From Eremothecium cymbalariae DBVPG#7215 (taxonomy: Eukaryota; Ascomycota; Saccharomycetes; Saccharomycetales; Saccharomycetaceae), in the NCBI RefSeq assembly GCF_000235365.1, contig NC_016452.1:854001-918000 (forward strand): DNA of 64,000 nt, read 5' to 3'. The position numbers were made by a program, and so were the translations under genes. A model generated the notes under the pieces. The model was not told the DNA's origin. It saw nothing but the letters and a program-made list of their open reading frames with translations, and did not search any database. Positions 49,923-58,644 of the stretch are shown piece after piece. The first letter of the stretch is position 1. The number at the start of each line of letters is the position of its first letter.

Positions 49923-50675
49923 TTAGGATCTTGGCTTTTCCTTCTTTTCCTTCCACAAAGCCAACAAGGACACACCAGAGACCTTGACGACCTTGAATCT
50001 AACACCTGGAATATCACCCACAGCTTTACCCTTTCTACCGAAACCAGCCAACAAGACCTCGTCGTTTTCGTCAACAAAGTTCAAACAACCATCGTTAGGG
50101 ACGAAAGCAGTCACCTTCTTACCGTTCTTAATCAATTGAACTCTGACACACTTTCTAATGGCAGAGTTGGGCTGTTTGGATTCAACACCAATCTTTTCCA
50201 ACACAATACCCTTGGCGTGAGATGATCCACCGAAGGGAGAAGACTTGAAGGCAGTACCCAACAATCTCTTCTTGTAGGACAGTTCGGCCCAACGGCTGTT
50301 AACAAAAAATACATGTTAGTATCATTAAAAATCGCTTAAATTATCCAAAAATTTTGAATATGCGCCAGTGTATATAGCCTCCCACCATGCTACCATATCA
50401 ACCTATCCCATCGGTATCATCATTTCCTCTTGCTTCACACTTCACACTTCTATCATCTCTTCTTCGCCCCCGACCACATGATAATCAATCCGAAAATAAC
50501 ATACATCTCCTCCCCACTAAGCACACTGTCTGTTGCATTGTTCTCGACATATAACAAAAGGGCTATATCGGCTTGCACATATTCCATACGAAATTCATTT
50601 TCTAACATACTTGTTTCTTCTGTGGACACGCAACTTTCTAGCGGAGTTCAAACCTCTTGGCTTACCCTTACCCAT
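49923..50675 (-). CDS. RPS23: Ribosomal protein uS12 (Rps23), two exons
   Basis: Exon 1 is 50611-50675 ([21 protein letters not shown]) and exon 2 is 49923-50295, giving 145 residues, the exact family length. The 315-nt intron (50296-50610) has donor GTATGT, branch TACTAAC at 50315-50321 (minus strand) and acceptor TTAACAG; it splits the second Asn codon of RNNRWAE. uS12 lies at the decoding centre of the 40S subunit. Conserved hydroxylated-proline loop VPNDGCLN is present. Two Rap1-type sites lie about 410-440 bp upstream. The intron position agrees with S. cerevisiae RPS23A/B. Confidence 0.98.
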
Positions 50676-50749
50676 CTTTGGTTGTTAGTTATTATCAAGT
50701 TCTTACTGAACACCTTCTAGTCAAACTCTAGCTATTTTGAAGAGTTACA

Positions 50750-51060
50750 CGTTTTTTACGCTGTCTAAAGCGTCGGTGTTCCCAAACGAGAGACGCTAGC
50801 TCAGGTTCACGCTAACGCTCGAGCGTGAGTGTGCCTAATTCTCGGCTCAGTCCTACCTACGCGTCCAGCCTGGGATCTTTTGTGCTAGGCGGAGAGTCGC
50901 CTGTGATGCTCTGCCCAGCCTGTTTTCGCTAGGCGGAAATCCCCAAGGATCGGAGTCTACAGGAGAGCTCTGTGGGCGGACCCCTTCCCAGCGGGCCACC
51001 CACGCATCATCGAGCGACGCGCCTCCTCTGTTTTCTGGGTGTCCTGCTGTAAATCGCAGC
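50750..51060. other. GC-rich island upstream of RPS23
   Basis: About 300 bp of clearly GC-enriched sequence between the Rap1 sites and RPS23. It contains GCTAGGCGGA twice (near 50896 and 50929), short inverted repeats (CGCTCGAGCG near 50816; GCGTC/GACGC near 50770; AGGCG/CGCCT near 50900) and the word CCCAGCGGGCC near 50989, similar to CCAGCGGGGGCC of the hairpin at 3968. No coding frame or known RNA family recognised. Confidence 0.55.
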
Positions 51061-51080
51061 CATCCGGCTTATTGTTGTGG

Positions 51081-51118
51081 TGTACGTGTGGTGTAAATAG
51101 TTTTGTATGTATGGGTGT
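51081..51118 (-). promoter_or_regulatory. Pair of Rap1-type sites for RPS23
   Basis: On the minus strand ACACCCATACATAC (51105-51118) is a textbook Rap1 site. ACACCACACGTACA (51081-51094) is a telomere-like variant 10 bp away in the same orientation. Paired Rap1 sites are typical of Saccharomycetaceae ribosomal protein promoters. They could also serve the divergent gene at 51273. Confidence 0.75.
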
Positions 51119-51223
51119 AATTCAGAGCAGTCGCGTCCTCAGATCTTTGAATTGACATATTCATGCTGTATGGATTAATATACTATCAATTCATATACAC
51201 TTAATCACAGATAAACTGGCATT

Positions 51224-51271
51224 CATTGATGATACGTGTGCAAGTATCATTGATGATACGTGTGCAAGTAT
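51224..51271. repeat. Two tandem 24-bp units abutting a start codon
   Basis: The unit beginning CATTGATGATACGTG occurs at 51224-51247 and again at 51248-51271 with no difference, ending one base before the ATG at 51273. Each unit contains a small inverted repeat GATAC/GTATC and an out-of-frame ATG. Confidence 0.9.
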
Positions 51272-51272
51272 C

Positions 51273-52624
51273 ATGGATAATAAGGGTTTGGCAGAAGAGG
51301 CTACAAAATTGTCGATTTTACGCTACTTAGCTGAGCATGGTTATGAGAATACTCTGCACAAGTTTCTTGAAGATTCATCCTTAACATTGGCTGATGTGTT
51401 AAACAATAAGTTTGCGAAACAAGAGTCGAAAAATATTGACGGACATATGGATGAAGATAATGATCAGAAATTGGCATTGTATATGAATCGTCTAGCTATT
51501 GATGCTCGGAAATTGCCAGGGTTACATAAAACAACAGTGACACTTCCAAACGCAGTTACACGGTTCAATGGCAGGAGACTACATTTCCTACTGGATTATC
51601 GGGCTTGAAGTTCACAGCTAACGGCTCTGTATTAGTATGGTTTTCTAAAACCGTTCAGCTTTATGATGATACAATTCAACTGAAAGAGCAGGTGGATTGT
51701 GACATGGAAATCGTGACATGTGGGGAAATTGTTACGGGAGGGATTACTAAAAGTCATTATTACTATGCCTGTGGGGAAACAGATTGTATTATTTATGATA
51801 TAAGCTGGAATCAAGTACTCGTATTTAAATTGTACCTAAATGACATGAAGTATCTTGAATTTTTCAATTCCAAAGATGGCGAGCTGCTATGTTTCAGTTG
51901 TTCACGCAATGTTGTAAACGTGCACAAAATTGTTGGATTGGGCGGTGATGCTAAAATTCATAAACTAGTTAAATTGACGCTGGAAAAGTTCGTTTTTGAC
52001 TTTATATTGGCACAGACAGAGCACCAAGATCCAGTTTTGTGCTATATTTCTGACTTACCATTTGCTATAAATCTTATAGGGTTTGACGGATCGAAACTGA
52101 TTCGACATACAAGGGTGGCACTGTCTGATCACATGAGGAGTAGTTCGGTTCCGCATGTTTATTCTCAGACTCTTGAACTGTTGAATTTCTCTCATCATTA
52201 TTCAACTGACAACAGAAACCCTCATTTGCCCTATGCAGGGAAGGGTTCAGTATTTTTGACGTACGTTGTTCGAAAATATAAGGGTATGTCAGTCTTGGTA
52301 GAGTTTCCTCGGATCATCCCAACAAACAAGCAGTTGTAATCCACTTTTAAGGAGAGTACCTATTGTGCGAGTGTGGTGTGCAACATTAATATCAAATTAG
52401 ATGATATATTACTAAAACAGAATTTTTGTGATCTGGTTGGTGGATTTCTGGTTGTCTGTTCCCGTTCTTTATTCGCAGTAAATCTAAACGAAGACAAGAC
52501 CATGCTGCTGCATGGCGAATATTTTAAATCGCGTATTTTATCCATGGATTTACAAGGTCCAAATATATTACTTTTGTTGGCAGACGCAACTGTAATGAAA
52601 GGGAGGATACATCGTGATGAATAA
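51273..52624 (+). pseudogene. YGR117C-like gene with a frameshift and an in-frame stop
   Basis: One coding region in three pieces, about 450 codons in total, close to S. cerevisiae YGR117C (about 476). Piece 1 (51273-51608) starts MDNKGLAEEATKLSILRYLAEHGY, a LisH-like helix pair. Near 51570-51580 the frame must shift by -1 to continue (TFPTGLSGLKFTANGSVLVW). A TAA at 52337-52339 interrupts, and the same frame resumes STFKESTYC to 52624. Assignment is by position: divergent from RPS23 as YGR117C is from YGR118W; sequence similarity was not tested. Function of YGR117C is unknown. Two separate lesions favour a real pseudogene, though sequencing errors remain possible. Confidence 0.65.
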
Positions 52625-52793
52625 CAATCATAATCCTCACCCTAGTATGTTAGTTAAATTTTAAATTTTAAATTGGATTTTCTACTTGAAGAACATTCCT
52701 GCTCTACATAGACGATTATTATCTTATTATTATCTGTTGAAGTTTGTTAGCAGTAGCAGTATTGATAGTCGTTTCAAAAGTATGTTGTTGTGA

Positions 52794-54308
52794 TTATAAC
52801 TGTTCCAATTCTTCCAACTCTCGCATTGTTCTGATATAATTTCCAACAACAGCTTCTTTAGTTCTAAATACTAGCTCTTTCGCAAATTCATCCATAGGTA
52901 TATACACAGATCGACCTTCCCATACCCTATTGTTGCTAACTGGCATTTTTAACTCATCGGGCCAATTCATTTTGTTCAGCTCATCATCTTCTACATGCTT
53001 ATTGTACGAGCCATCCTTTTGCTCAAAGACAACCTTATGCACCCTTTCAGTAATGTAAACGGGGACATATCCACCATTCCTGAACATTAGGAAAAACCAT
53101 CCAAATGGTCCGGTTCCTGGCGACTGGCCCGATTTTTCAACAAAGTCCCATCTCACGTATATCACCGTTACATCCTTAAACTTTGTAGAAAACTGTTGGT
53201 ATGTAGTTTCGACATCCAACGGACCAGGTTCAAGTGAGTTGTTATGTGGAATATCGATTAAGTAGTCACCAGGTGATTGATATGGATGGTAAACTCTAGT
53301 GAGTTTACCAGAAAATGTAATACGTGGCTTAGGTCTTTTCCAACATACTTTGTTGGTGACGGTGGGTAAGGGAGACTTTGGAGGAGCGTTGCTCTTCGGT
53401 GACAGTTGTTCTGGAGAACTGTCATCACAGTCCTGTGGTAATATGAACGAAGATCTCAGAGTTTTGAAATGTTCTGCTACTTCTTGAAACTCAGATAATG
53501 TGATAATGTCACCTGCGGGTGCCACCTGATTAAAAGCCTTCCTCTTGAGCTTTTCTAACATACAATCATAGTAAATGTCGTCATTTTGAAGAACGCTTTC
53601 CAAAACACTCCAATAACAGCAATTCTGTGACTCGAGGTTTAACCATGACTTACAATATGTCTTAATTCTTGCTGTGCGACTGGATAGTTTTTCAATAACC
53701 TTTTTGTTTACCCGTATAAACCACGCAACCATGTTGTCTTGTAGTTCTTTGTCATAAATACCAGCAGTTAGACATTCTTGATCCTCCCAATTGATCACAG
53801 TGGAAATTCTTGCCTCCAAGAACTTCAGGCTTTCCTTTCTTTGTGGATTCCTCTTAAACAACTGCTCTTCGATGGCTTTCCTTTGATTATATGCCCTGCG
53901 AAGAAGCTGTTGTACTTCAGCATCAAACCGTTGCTTCATCCGTTTGTAGCATTGTCCTAAGGGATGAAAACCGATGCAGTTATGCTGCACTTCGAAGATA
54001 TTATCCAACTTAGGGTACAGAACATTTCGAGGATATTTTTCAAATTCAGATAAGCAATTCACATATTGTTCATGTGTCACATCATACAGACACAGCAATC
54101 GCCCTATGAACAGATGGAACGCGCGTGTATCGCCATCCATCCCATCCAAGTATGAGCCAATCATTTGTGCGTCTTCCAGCTCACCTTTCTCAGATAGGTA
54201 CAGAAATGTATCTAATTCATCCCCGTCATAAAGCTTGAGCAGCTTTCTTTTGGCAGTATGGTTGCTATATGCATCAATTTTGTTTTGAAATAAATTGGTC
54301 CTGAACAT
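52794..54308 (-). CDS. Unrecognised 504-residue protein
   Basis: An intact 504-codon frame with ordinary composition, so very probably a gene, but I do not recognise it and cannot place an S. cerevisiae orthologue at this position. Residues 1-270 are helical and charged (QCYKRMKQRFDAEVQQLLRRAYNQRKAIEEQLFKRN). A Pro/Ser-rich linker (about 285-320: DCDDSSPEQLSPKSNAPPKSPLP) follows. The C-terminal ~170 residues look globular and aromatic-rich (DVTVIYVRWDFVEKSG, GPFGWFFLMFRNGGYVPVYI). No signal peptide, membrane span or catalytic motif is evident. It lies between the broken YGR117C-like gene and NAT3. Confidence 0.75.
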   Translation of the reverse strand: MFRTNLFQNKIDAYSNHTAKRKLLKLYDGDELDTFLYLSEKGELEDAQMIGSYLDGMDGDTRAFHLFIGRLLCLYDVTHEQYVNCLSEFEKYPRNVLYPKLDNIFEVQHNCIGFHPLGQCYKRMKQRFDAEVQQLLRRAYNQRKAIEEQLFKRNPQRKESLKFLEARISTVINWEDQECLTAGIYDKELQDNMVAWFIRVNKKVIEKLSSRTARIKTYCKSWLNLESQNCCYWSVLESVLQNDDIYYDCMLEKLKRKAFNQVAPAGDIITLSEFQEVAEHFKTLRSSFILPQDCDDSSPEQLSPKSNAPPKSPLPTVTNKVCWKRPKPRITFSGKLTRVYHPYQSPGDYLIDIPHNNSLEPGPLDVETTYQQFSTKFKDVTVIYVRWDFVEKSGQSPGTGPFGWFFLMFRNGGYVPVYITERVHKVVFEQKDGSYNKHVEDDELNKMNWPDELKMPVSNNRVWEGRSVYIPMDEFAKELVFRTKEAVVGNYIRTMRELEELEQL

Positions 54309-54849
54309 CTATGTTTACTCAAAGAAAGACACACAGTGTGACAAATGTAAATATCCAACTAAATTTTAACTACCATGTAAACTCTGTAGAACTAATGGGA
54401 AACAAAGAAGTTAACTTTTTATTTATACAATATAATTTAAATTTCGTACTGTCTCTAGTCTTACCACACTATCTTGAAAGAGAAATTACTTCAAGCAATC
54501 AAATAAAATGGTTTTTGATCAAGAGAAGACCAAACGGCCTCGCTATTAATCGTACCAATATTTTGAAACCTTTGTGCAGCATCGCAACCGCTATTTGCTT
54601 AGCTAATACGTATTGACACTTCCATACTTATTTTTTGTATCATCAATTCCTGGCCTACACCGCTAGAGCTTTTGCTTTTTTGCTGCATGTGATTACGTAA
54701 GTAATATAGAGAACATGGAGTGGAGGAAACTCTCGAACAATCCGTTGATTACTCTTTTACATATTTCGTACGCACGATTACCATAGAGAAGCTTTTTAGC
54801 TTTACACAGACAGTGAATTGGATTCACTCAACCATTACGCCGCCGTCAT
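54309..54849. other. Divergent intergenic region, no gene seen
   Basis: About 540 bp. A 101-codon plus-strand open frame (54311-54616) overlaps the promoter of the unrecognised gene and has no features supporting it. Confidence 0.5.
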
Positions 54850-55434
54850 ATGACTTCAATCCAGCCGTTTGAAGCAACAGATTTGTTCAAGTTGAATGAC
54901 GTCAATCTAGACATATTTACAGAGAATTTTCCTCTTGAATTCTATTTTGAATACTTAATCCTATGGCCTTCTTTATTCTTTAAATCTTTGGAGACGACAA
55001 GTTTACCTAACCAGGAACATATTAGTGGGTATATGATGGCTAAAACAGAGGGTAAGGGGCAGGATTGGCATTCTCATATTACTGCGGTAACTATTGCACC
55101 AGACTATCGTCGTATATCCTTGGCGTCTATGCTATGTAATACGTTAGAGGTTATTACTGACTTTAGACCACATGAGGTGAACTTTATAGATCTGTTTGTG
55201 AAGTGTAACAATTCGTTAGCGATAAAGCTATATGAGAAACTTGGGTATAATGTGTACAGGCGTGTTGTTGGATACTATAATAGCCTTGAAGACGGCTATC
55301 CGAACTCATTGAATAAGGTTGATGACGATAAAGATGCATTTGACATGCGCAAGAGTATGAAACGAGATGAAGGTCGGAGTACTCGAGAAAATGGCAGAAA
55401 AAACCGTTGTTATCCACACCATGTAAGGTTCTAG
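54850..55434 (+). CDS. NAT3: NatB N-terminal acetyltransferase catalytic subunit
   Basis: A 194-residue orthologue of Nat3/Naa20 (YPR131C, about 195). With Mdm20 it acetylates nascent N-termini starting Met-Asp, Met-Glu or Met-Asn, including actin and tropomyosin. GNAT features: N-terminal TSIQPFEATDLFKLNDVNLD, strands HSHITAVTIAPDYRRISLASML containing the acetyl-CoA-binding R/Q-x-x-G/A-like loop (here RRISLAS), and FVKCNNSLAIKLYEKLGYNVYRRVVGYY at the C-terminal end of the fold. The loop is unusual in lacking the Gly of R-x-x-G. The basic tail after ~165 is variable. Confidence 0.94.
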   Translation: MTSIQPFEATDLFKLNDVNLDIFTENFPLEFYFEYLILWPSLFFKSLETTSLPNQEHISGYMMAKTEGKGQDWHSHITAVTIAPDYRRISLASMLCNTLEVITDFRPHEVNFIDLFVKCNNSLAIKLYEKLGYNVYRRVVGYYNSLEDGYPNSLNKVDDDKDAFDMRKSMKRDEGRSTRENGRKNRCYPHHVRF

Positions 55435-55485
55435 CACGCATATTTGTATGTACGTTTTTTTTATGTCGTAACTAAGGTATATATT

Positions 55486-55488
<3 letters not shown>

Positions 55489-55524
<36 letters not shown>
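55489..55524. repeat. GT microsatellite followed by TA repeats
   Basis: Fourteen GT units (55489-55516) followed directly by an AT run, in the 3' region between NAT3 and SCD6. Confidence 0.95.
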
Positions 55525-55525
<1 letters not shown>

Positions 55526-55677
55526 AACAAAGGGGTAACAATAGAATATTACATATGCAACTAAGGCTTACTGTAGGGGTCTTTCTTTTCTTTCTAGTTC
55601 ATTTCATTTTTGTTATAAAGCTGTATCTTGCTTACTATCCGCACCCTGTCTTCTCTTTATTTTATATGAGTTGTGGT

Positions 55678-56607
55678 TTAAAATTCAACCTTCTCTGATA
55701 CGGCTGGCACATCTTTGGTATCTCTGAAAGTGTTGCCATTACGGTAACCTCCATGGTTCCTAGTTGGGAAACGACCACCACGACCCCTACCACGCCCACG
55801 GAACCGCCCACGTTTATTGTTCCTTGGTCTAGCACTTGCCTGACCAAATGTGTCCATATTCAACTGGCGTTCCTCCTGCCACTTCATGTTTGTGTTGGCC
55901 TCAGTTGACGTGGAGATTGAATCAAAGAAAGAGGACTTTTTATCATAAAACACCTCGTCGTTTTGATTGTTATTTGCGTTTTCAACCTGTTCAGACTCCC
56001 GATTAGATTCGGGGACCCCATCGGATGTCCTCGAAAATTTGGCATTATTAGATTCAAAATCAAAATCCTTATTAGGAACTGCAATCTTAGGTTTCCCTTG
56101 CTGCTTCTTAACCTTCTCCCCATCATTGTTCCCTGCCCCCGCTTGCACTTTCGCATCCACCACGTCAGCCTTCTCCACCGACGGCCCCTTTCCTGTACTA
56201 CCACCACCCCTGACAGCCTCCTTCCTCTCAGGAGCATAAACACCATACCCAGCAACCGCAGGAGGCACCTGTCCACCTTGCACAGGAACACCATCGCGAC
56301 CGACAGCAGCCTCATTATTCGCCGGCACCATCAAATGTGACGGCAACGCAGGCTGAACTTGCTCTAAAGCACAATCCAAAATACTCAAATCCTTTACATC
56401 ATTCCCATTAAAAACAACTGAATTATAAATCGCAGGATTAGGATATACCTCTTCAGGTCCCCAATTCTTCCGTCCCTCTGTTCCAAAACAACGCACATTG
56501 TTCAAAGTCACAATTCCTTGCTCCGAATCAATCGCTTCCAACAATCCAACATAACGATTGTCATTATTAGAAATCAAAGAAATAGTCTTCCCAATATACT
56601 GCGACAT
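55678..56607 (-). CDS. SCD6: LSm14-family translation repressor Scd6
   Basis: A 309-residue orthologue of Scd6 (YPR129W, about 349), a P-body protein that represses translation by binding eIF4G through its RGG region and the Dhh1/Dcp2 machinery. The LSm domain is at about 1-80 (SQYIGKTISLISNNDNRYVGLLEAID). An FDF motif (NKDFDFESNNAKF, about residue 182) is the Dhh1/Edc3-type binding peptide. The C-terminal RGRFRGRGRGRGGR tract (about 265-285) is the RGG box. Convergent with NAT3, divergent from ANT1, as in YPR128-YPR131. Confidence 0.95.
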   Translation of the reverse strand: MSQYIGKTISLISNNDNRYVGLLEAIDSEQGIVTLNNVRCFGTEGRKNWGPEEVYPNPAIYNSVVFNGNDVKDLSILDCALEQVQPALPSHLMVPANNEAAVGRDGVPVQGGQVPPAVAGYGVYAPERKEAVRGGGSTGKGPSVEKADVVDAKVQAGAGNNDGEKVKKQQGKPKIAVPNKDFDFESNNAKFSRTSDGVPESNRESEQVENANNNQNDEVFYDKKSSFFDSISTSTEANTNMKWQEERQLNMDTFGQASARPRNNKRGRFRGRGRGRGGRFPTRNHGGYRNGNTFRDTKDVPAVSEKVEF

Positions 56608-57151
56608 CCTAATAATATCTCAACAACACCAAATCCCCTTTATAATACCTTCAAACTTTGTATTATCCATCAAATAAAGACCACCAAAGGAGTTAACTTC
56701 GATGAATTTTCTACGTTCTTTGGATGGCCGTCGCTAGAAACCCGGGTAACCCCCTTCAATGCTCCACCATCGCTCATTGAAACCAAACCCTCGGGCATGT
56801 ATCCTTATTCAAGCTGGATATATGTATATATATCTCTTCACCATCACCACAATGCTCTACTGCAGCCTTTCCCCGCTTCTAAGCCATATTATAGCTTCCT
56901 TCTATCCTTCTGTCCTCCTTTTTTGATGCCGTTACAGTACATTTCCACATTCCAAGAACATTCGGGTTTTGGATGCGTTAAGACCTTTATTTCTACTCCA
57001 CAAGTGTTGAATTAATCAGGGACTCTTTTCCCATTAAGGTGTCCGGGGTTTATAAGCAGTTGTTAAATTGAATCTGAGGATGGTTGTTATATAAAAGGCA
57101 AGGGAAAATATCAGACGCAACGCAGATAGAAGTATAGCCTACACACAAGCA
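56608..57151. other. Divergent SCD6-ANT1 promoter, no gene seen
   Basis: About 540 bp. A long plus-strand open frame begins inside SCD6 and runs through it, but it is antisense for its first part and not credible as a gene. Confidence 0.5.
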
Positions 57152-58318
57152 ATGGCAAGTTTTGAAAATGCATTAATTGGTGGTGTTGCGAGTTCGCTAG
57201 CGAATGTTGCCGTTTATCCGCTGGATGTTGCTAAGACTCTGGTGCAGACGCAGTTAAAGGAGGAATATGTCAATATTCCGACGCCTGATACGTCTCACGT
57301 GTTAGAGGAGGGTGGTAGTGGTAGTAGCAGTAGCGGTGACGAGGGGGGCACGGAGAAGGAAAGGAGCAAAAGGAAGAGTAAGAAAGGTGATAAGGGGCGG
57401 TCTGGGTCGAAGAAGTTGAATAGGGTGAAGCCGATTCCTTTCCGGGATATCGAGAATATTGGCGAGAGCCAAGGGCAGGAGGAGCAAGACAATACGCCCT
57501 ATAAGAATGCGTTGGATGTTCTGGTTCGTATATACAAGAAGGAAGGGATTAAGGGGTTGTATCGAGGGCTTGGGACTTCGATAGTTGCAGGTTTTTTACA
57601 AAGTTTCTCGTATTTCTTTTGGTATTCGTTGATTAGGAAGTACTATTTCAGGGTGAAATTGTCCAAAGGTCAAGCTACTAAGTTTACCACACCTGAGGAA
57701 CTTTTATTGGGAATTGTGGCTGCTGGGACCTCGCAATTCTTTGTTAATCCTGTAAATGTCATTGCAACAACACAGCAAACCAGACAAGGATACTCGGATG
57801 GTAACGGTGTTGCTACTATTGCAAAGGAGATTTATAGACAACACAATTCACTTTTAGGGTTTTGGAGAGGTCTCAAGGTTTCATTGGTTCTAACCATCAA
57901 TCCCTCAATAACCTATGCTACCTATGAAAAATTGAAAGATGTTCTTTACCCCTCAAGTGTGGTTCAATCAGCTACAGAGTTGTTGGATTCTGCTGCGTTA
58001 TTGAGCCCAATTCAGAATTTTATTCTAGGTGTATTGTCTAAGATTGTGTCCACATTGATCACCCAGCCATTGATTGTGGCCAAAGCCTCTTTGCAAAAAA
58101 GTGGTACCCAGTTTGACAGCATGTGTGAAGTTTTGGCCTACTTGTATACCAATGAGGGGATTGGTGCATATTGGAAGGGCATCCTCCCTCAAATCACTAA
58201 GGGAGTCCTAGTCCAGGGCTTACTATTTATGTTTAAGGGAGAATTAACAAAGCTTTTGAGAAGATTGATATTGTACGTCAAAGTGGTTAGAGCTAGGGGA
58301 GGCAGAATTTCGTTCTGA
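57152..58318 (+). CDS. ANT1: Peroxisomal adenine nucleotide transporter
   Basis: A 388-residue mitochondrial-carrier-family protein orthologous to Ant1 (YPR128C, about 328), which exchanges ATP for AMP across the peroxisomal membrane for fatty-acid activation. Three repeats: YPLDVAKTLVQTQ (P-x-D-x-x-K signature 1), FVNPVNVIATTQQT (signature 2, where the charged positions differ from consensus), and ITQPLIVAKASLQ (signature 3). The extra length is a charged, Ser/Lys/Gly-rich insertion at about residues 48-105 in the first loop after signature 1. First ATG is the start and matches the family. Confidence 0.95.
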   Translation: MASFENALIGGVASSLANVAVYPLDVAKTLVQTQLKEEYVNIPTPDTSHVLEEGGSGSSSSGDEGGTEKERSKRKSKKGDKGRSGSKKLNRVKPIPFRDIENIGESQGQEEQDNTPYKNALDVLVRIYKKEGIKGLYRGLGTSIVAGFLQSFSYFFWYSLIRKYYFRVKLSKGQATKFTTPEELLLGIVAAGTSQFFVNPVNVIATTQQTRQGYSDGNGVATIAKEIYRQHNSLLGFWRGLKVSLVLTINPSITYATYEKLKDVLYPSSVVQSATELLDSAALLSPIQNFILGVLSKIVSTLITQPLIVAKASLQKSGTQFDSMCEVLAYLYTNEGIGAYWKGILPQITKGVLVQGLLFMFKGELTKLLRRLILYVKVVRARGGRISF

Positions 58319-58644
58319 GCAAAACAAAAAGACATCCTATTTGAATATAGCATATTGTATTTGTCCCATTATACTATACAAATGTACTCTACTTCCCTGT
58401 GATGACGTTGAAGCGTGCTTACTTCTTTTGAATTGCACTGCATATACGTGTTATGCATCTATATATTCTTGTCACGTGACTCTTTAATAATTTTTCAACG
58501 TTCCTTTTTTAGGTCTCATCCCCATTTTAAAATTTTCGTTTTTGTATAGGCTTTTATATTAAGCTTTTACCTCATCTCATCTCATTTAGCTGTCAAGAAA
58601 GGTCAATAGAAACCACCTGTTGACTACTATCTTTAATCCAGAGG
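58319..58644. promoter_or_regulatory. MRD1 promoter with RRPE and PAC copies
   Basis: 326 bp between tandem genes. RRPE AAAATTTTC is at 58529-58537; CTCATC (PAC core, reverse) is at 58515-58520 and twice overlapping at 58571-58581, within 135 bp of the MRD1 start. A GTCACGTGAC E-box lies near 58472. Suits a ribosome-biogenesis gene. Confidence 0.7.

Noticed and set aside
50750..51060. SRP RNA, RNase P RNA or RNase MRP RNA
   Set aside because: The conserved motifs of these RNAs that I know were not found on either strand; left as an unassigned GC-rich island.
54311..54616. 101-codon open frame upstream of NAT3
   Set aside because: Starts inside the promoter of a divergent gene, with low-complexity AT-driven composition and no recognisable features.
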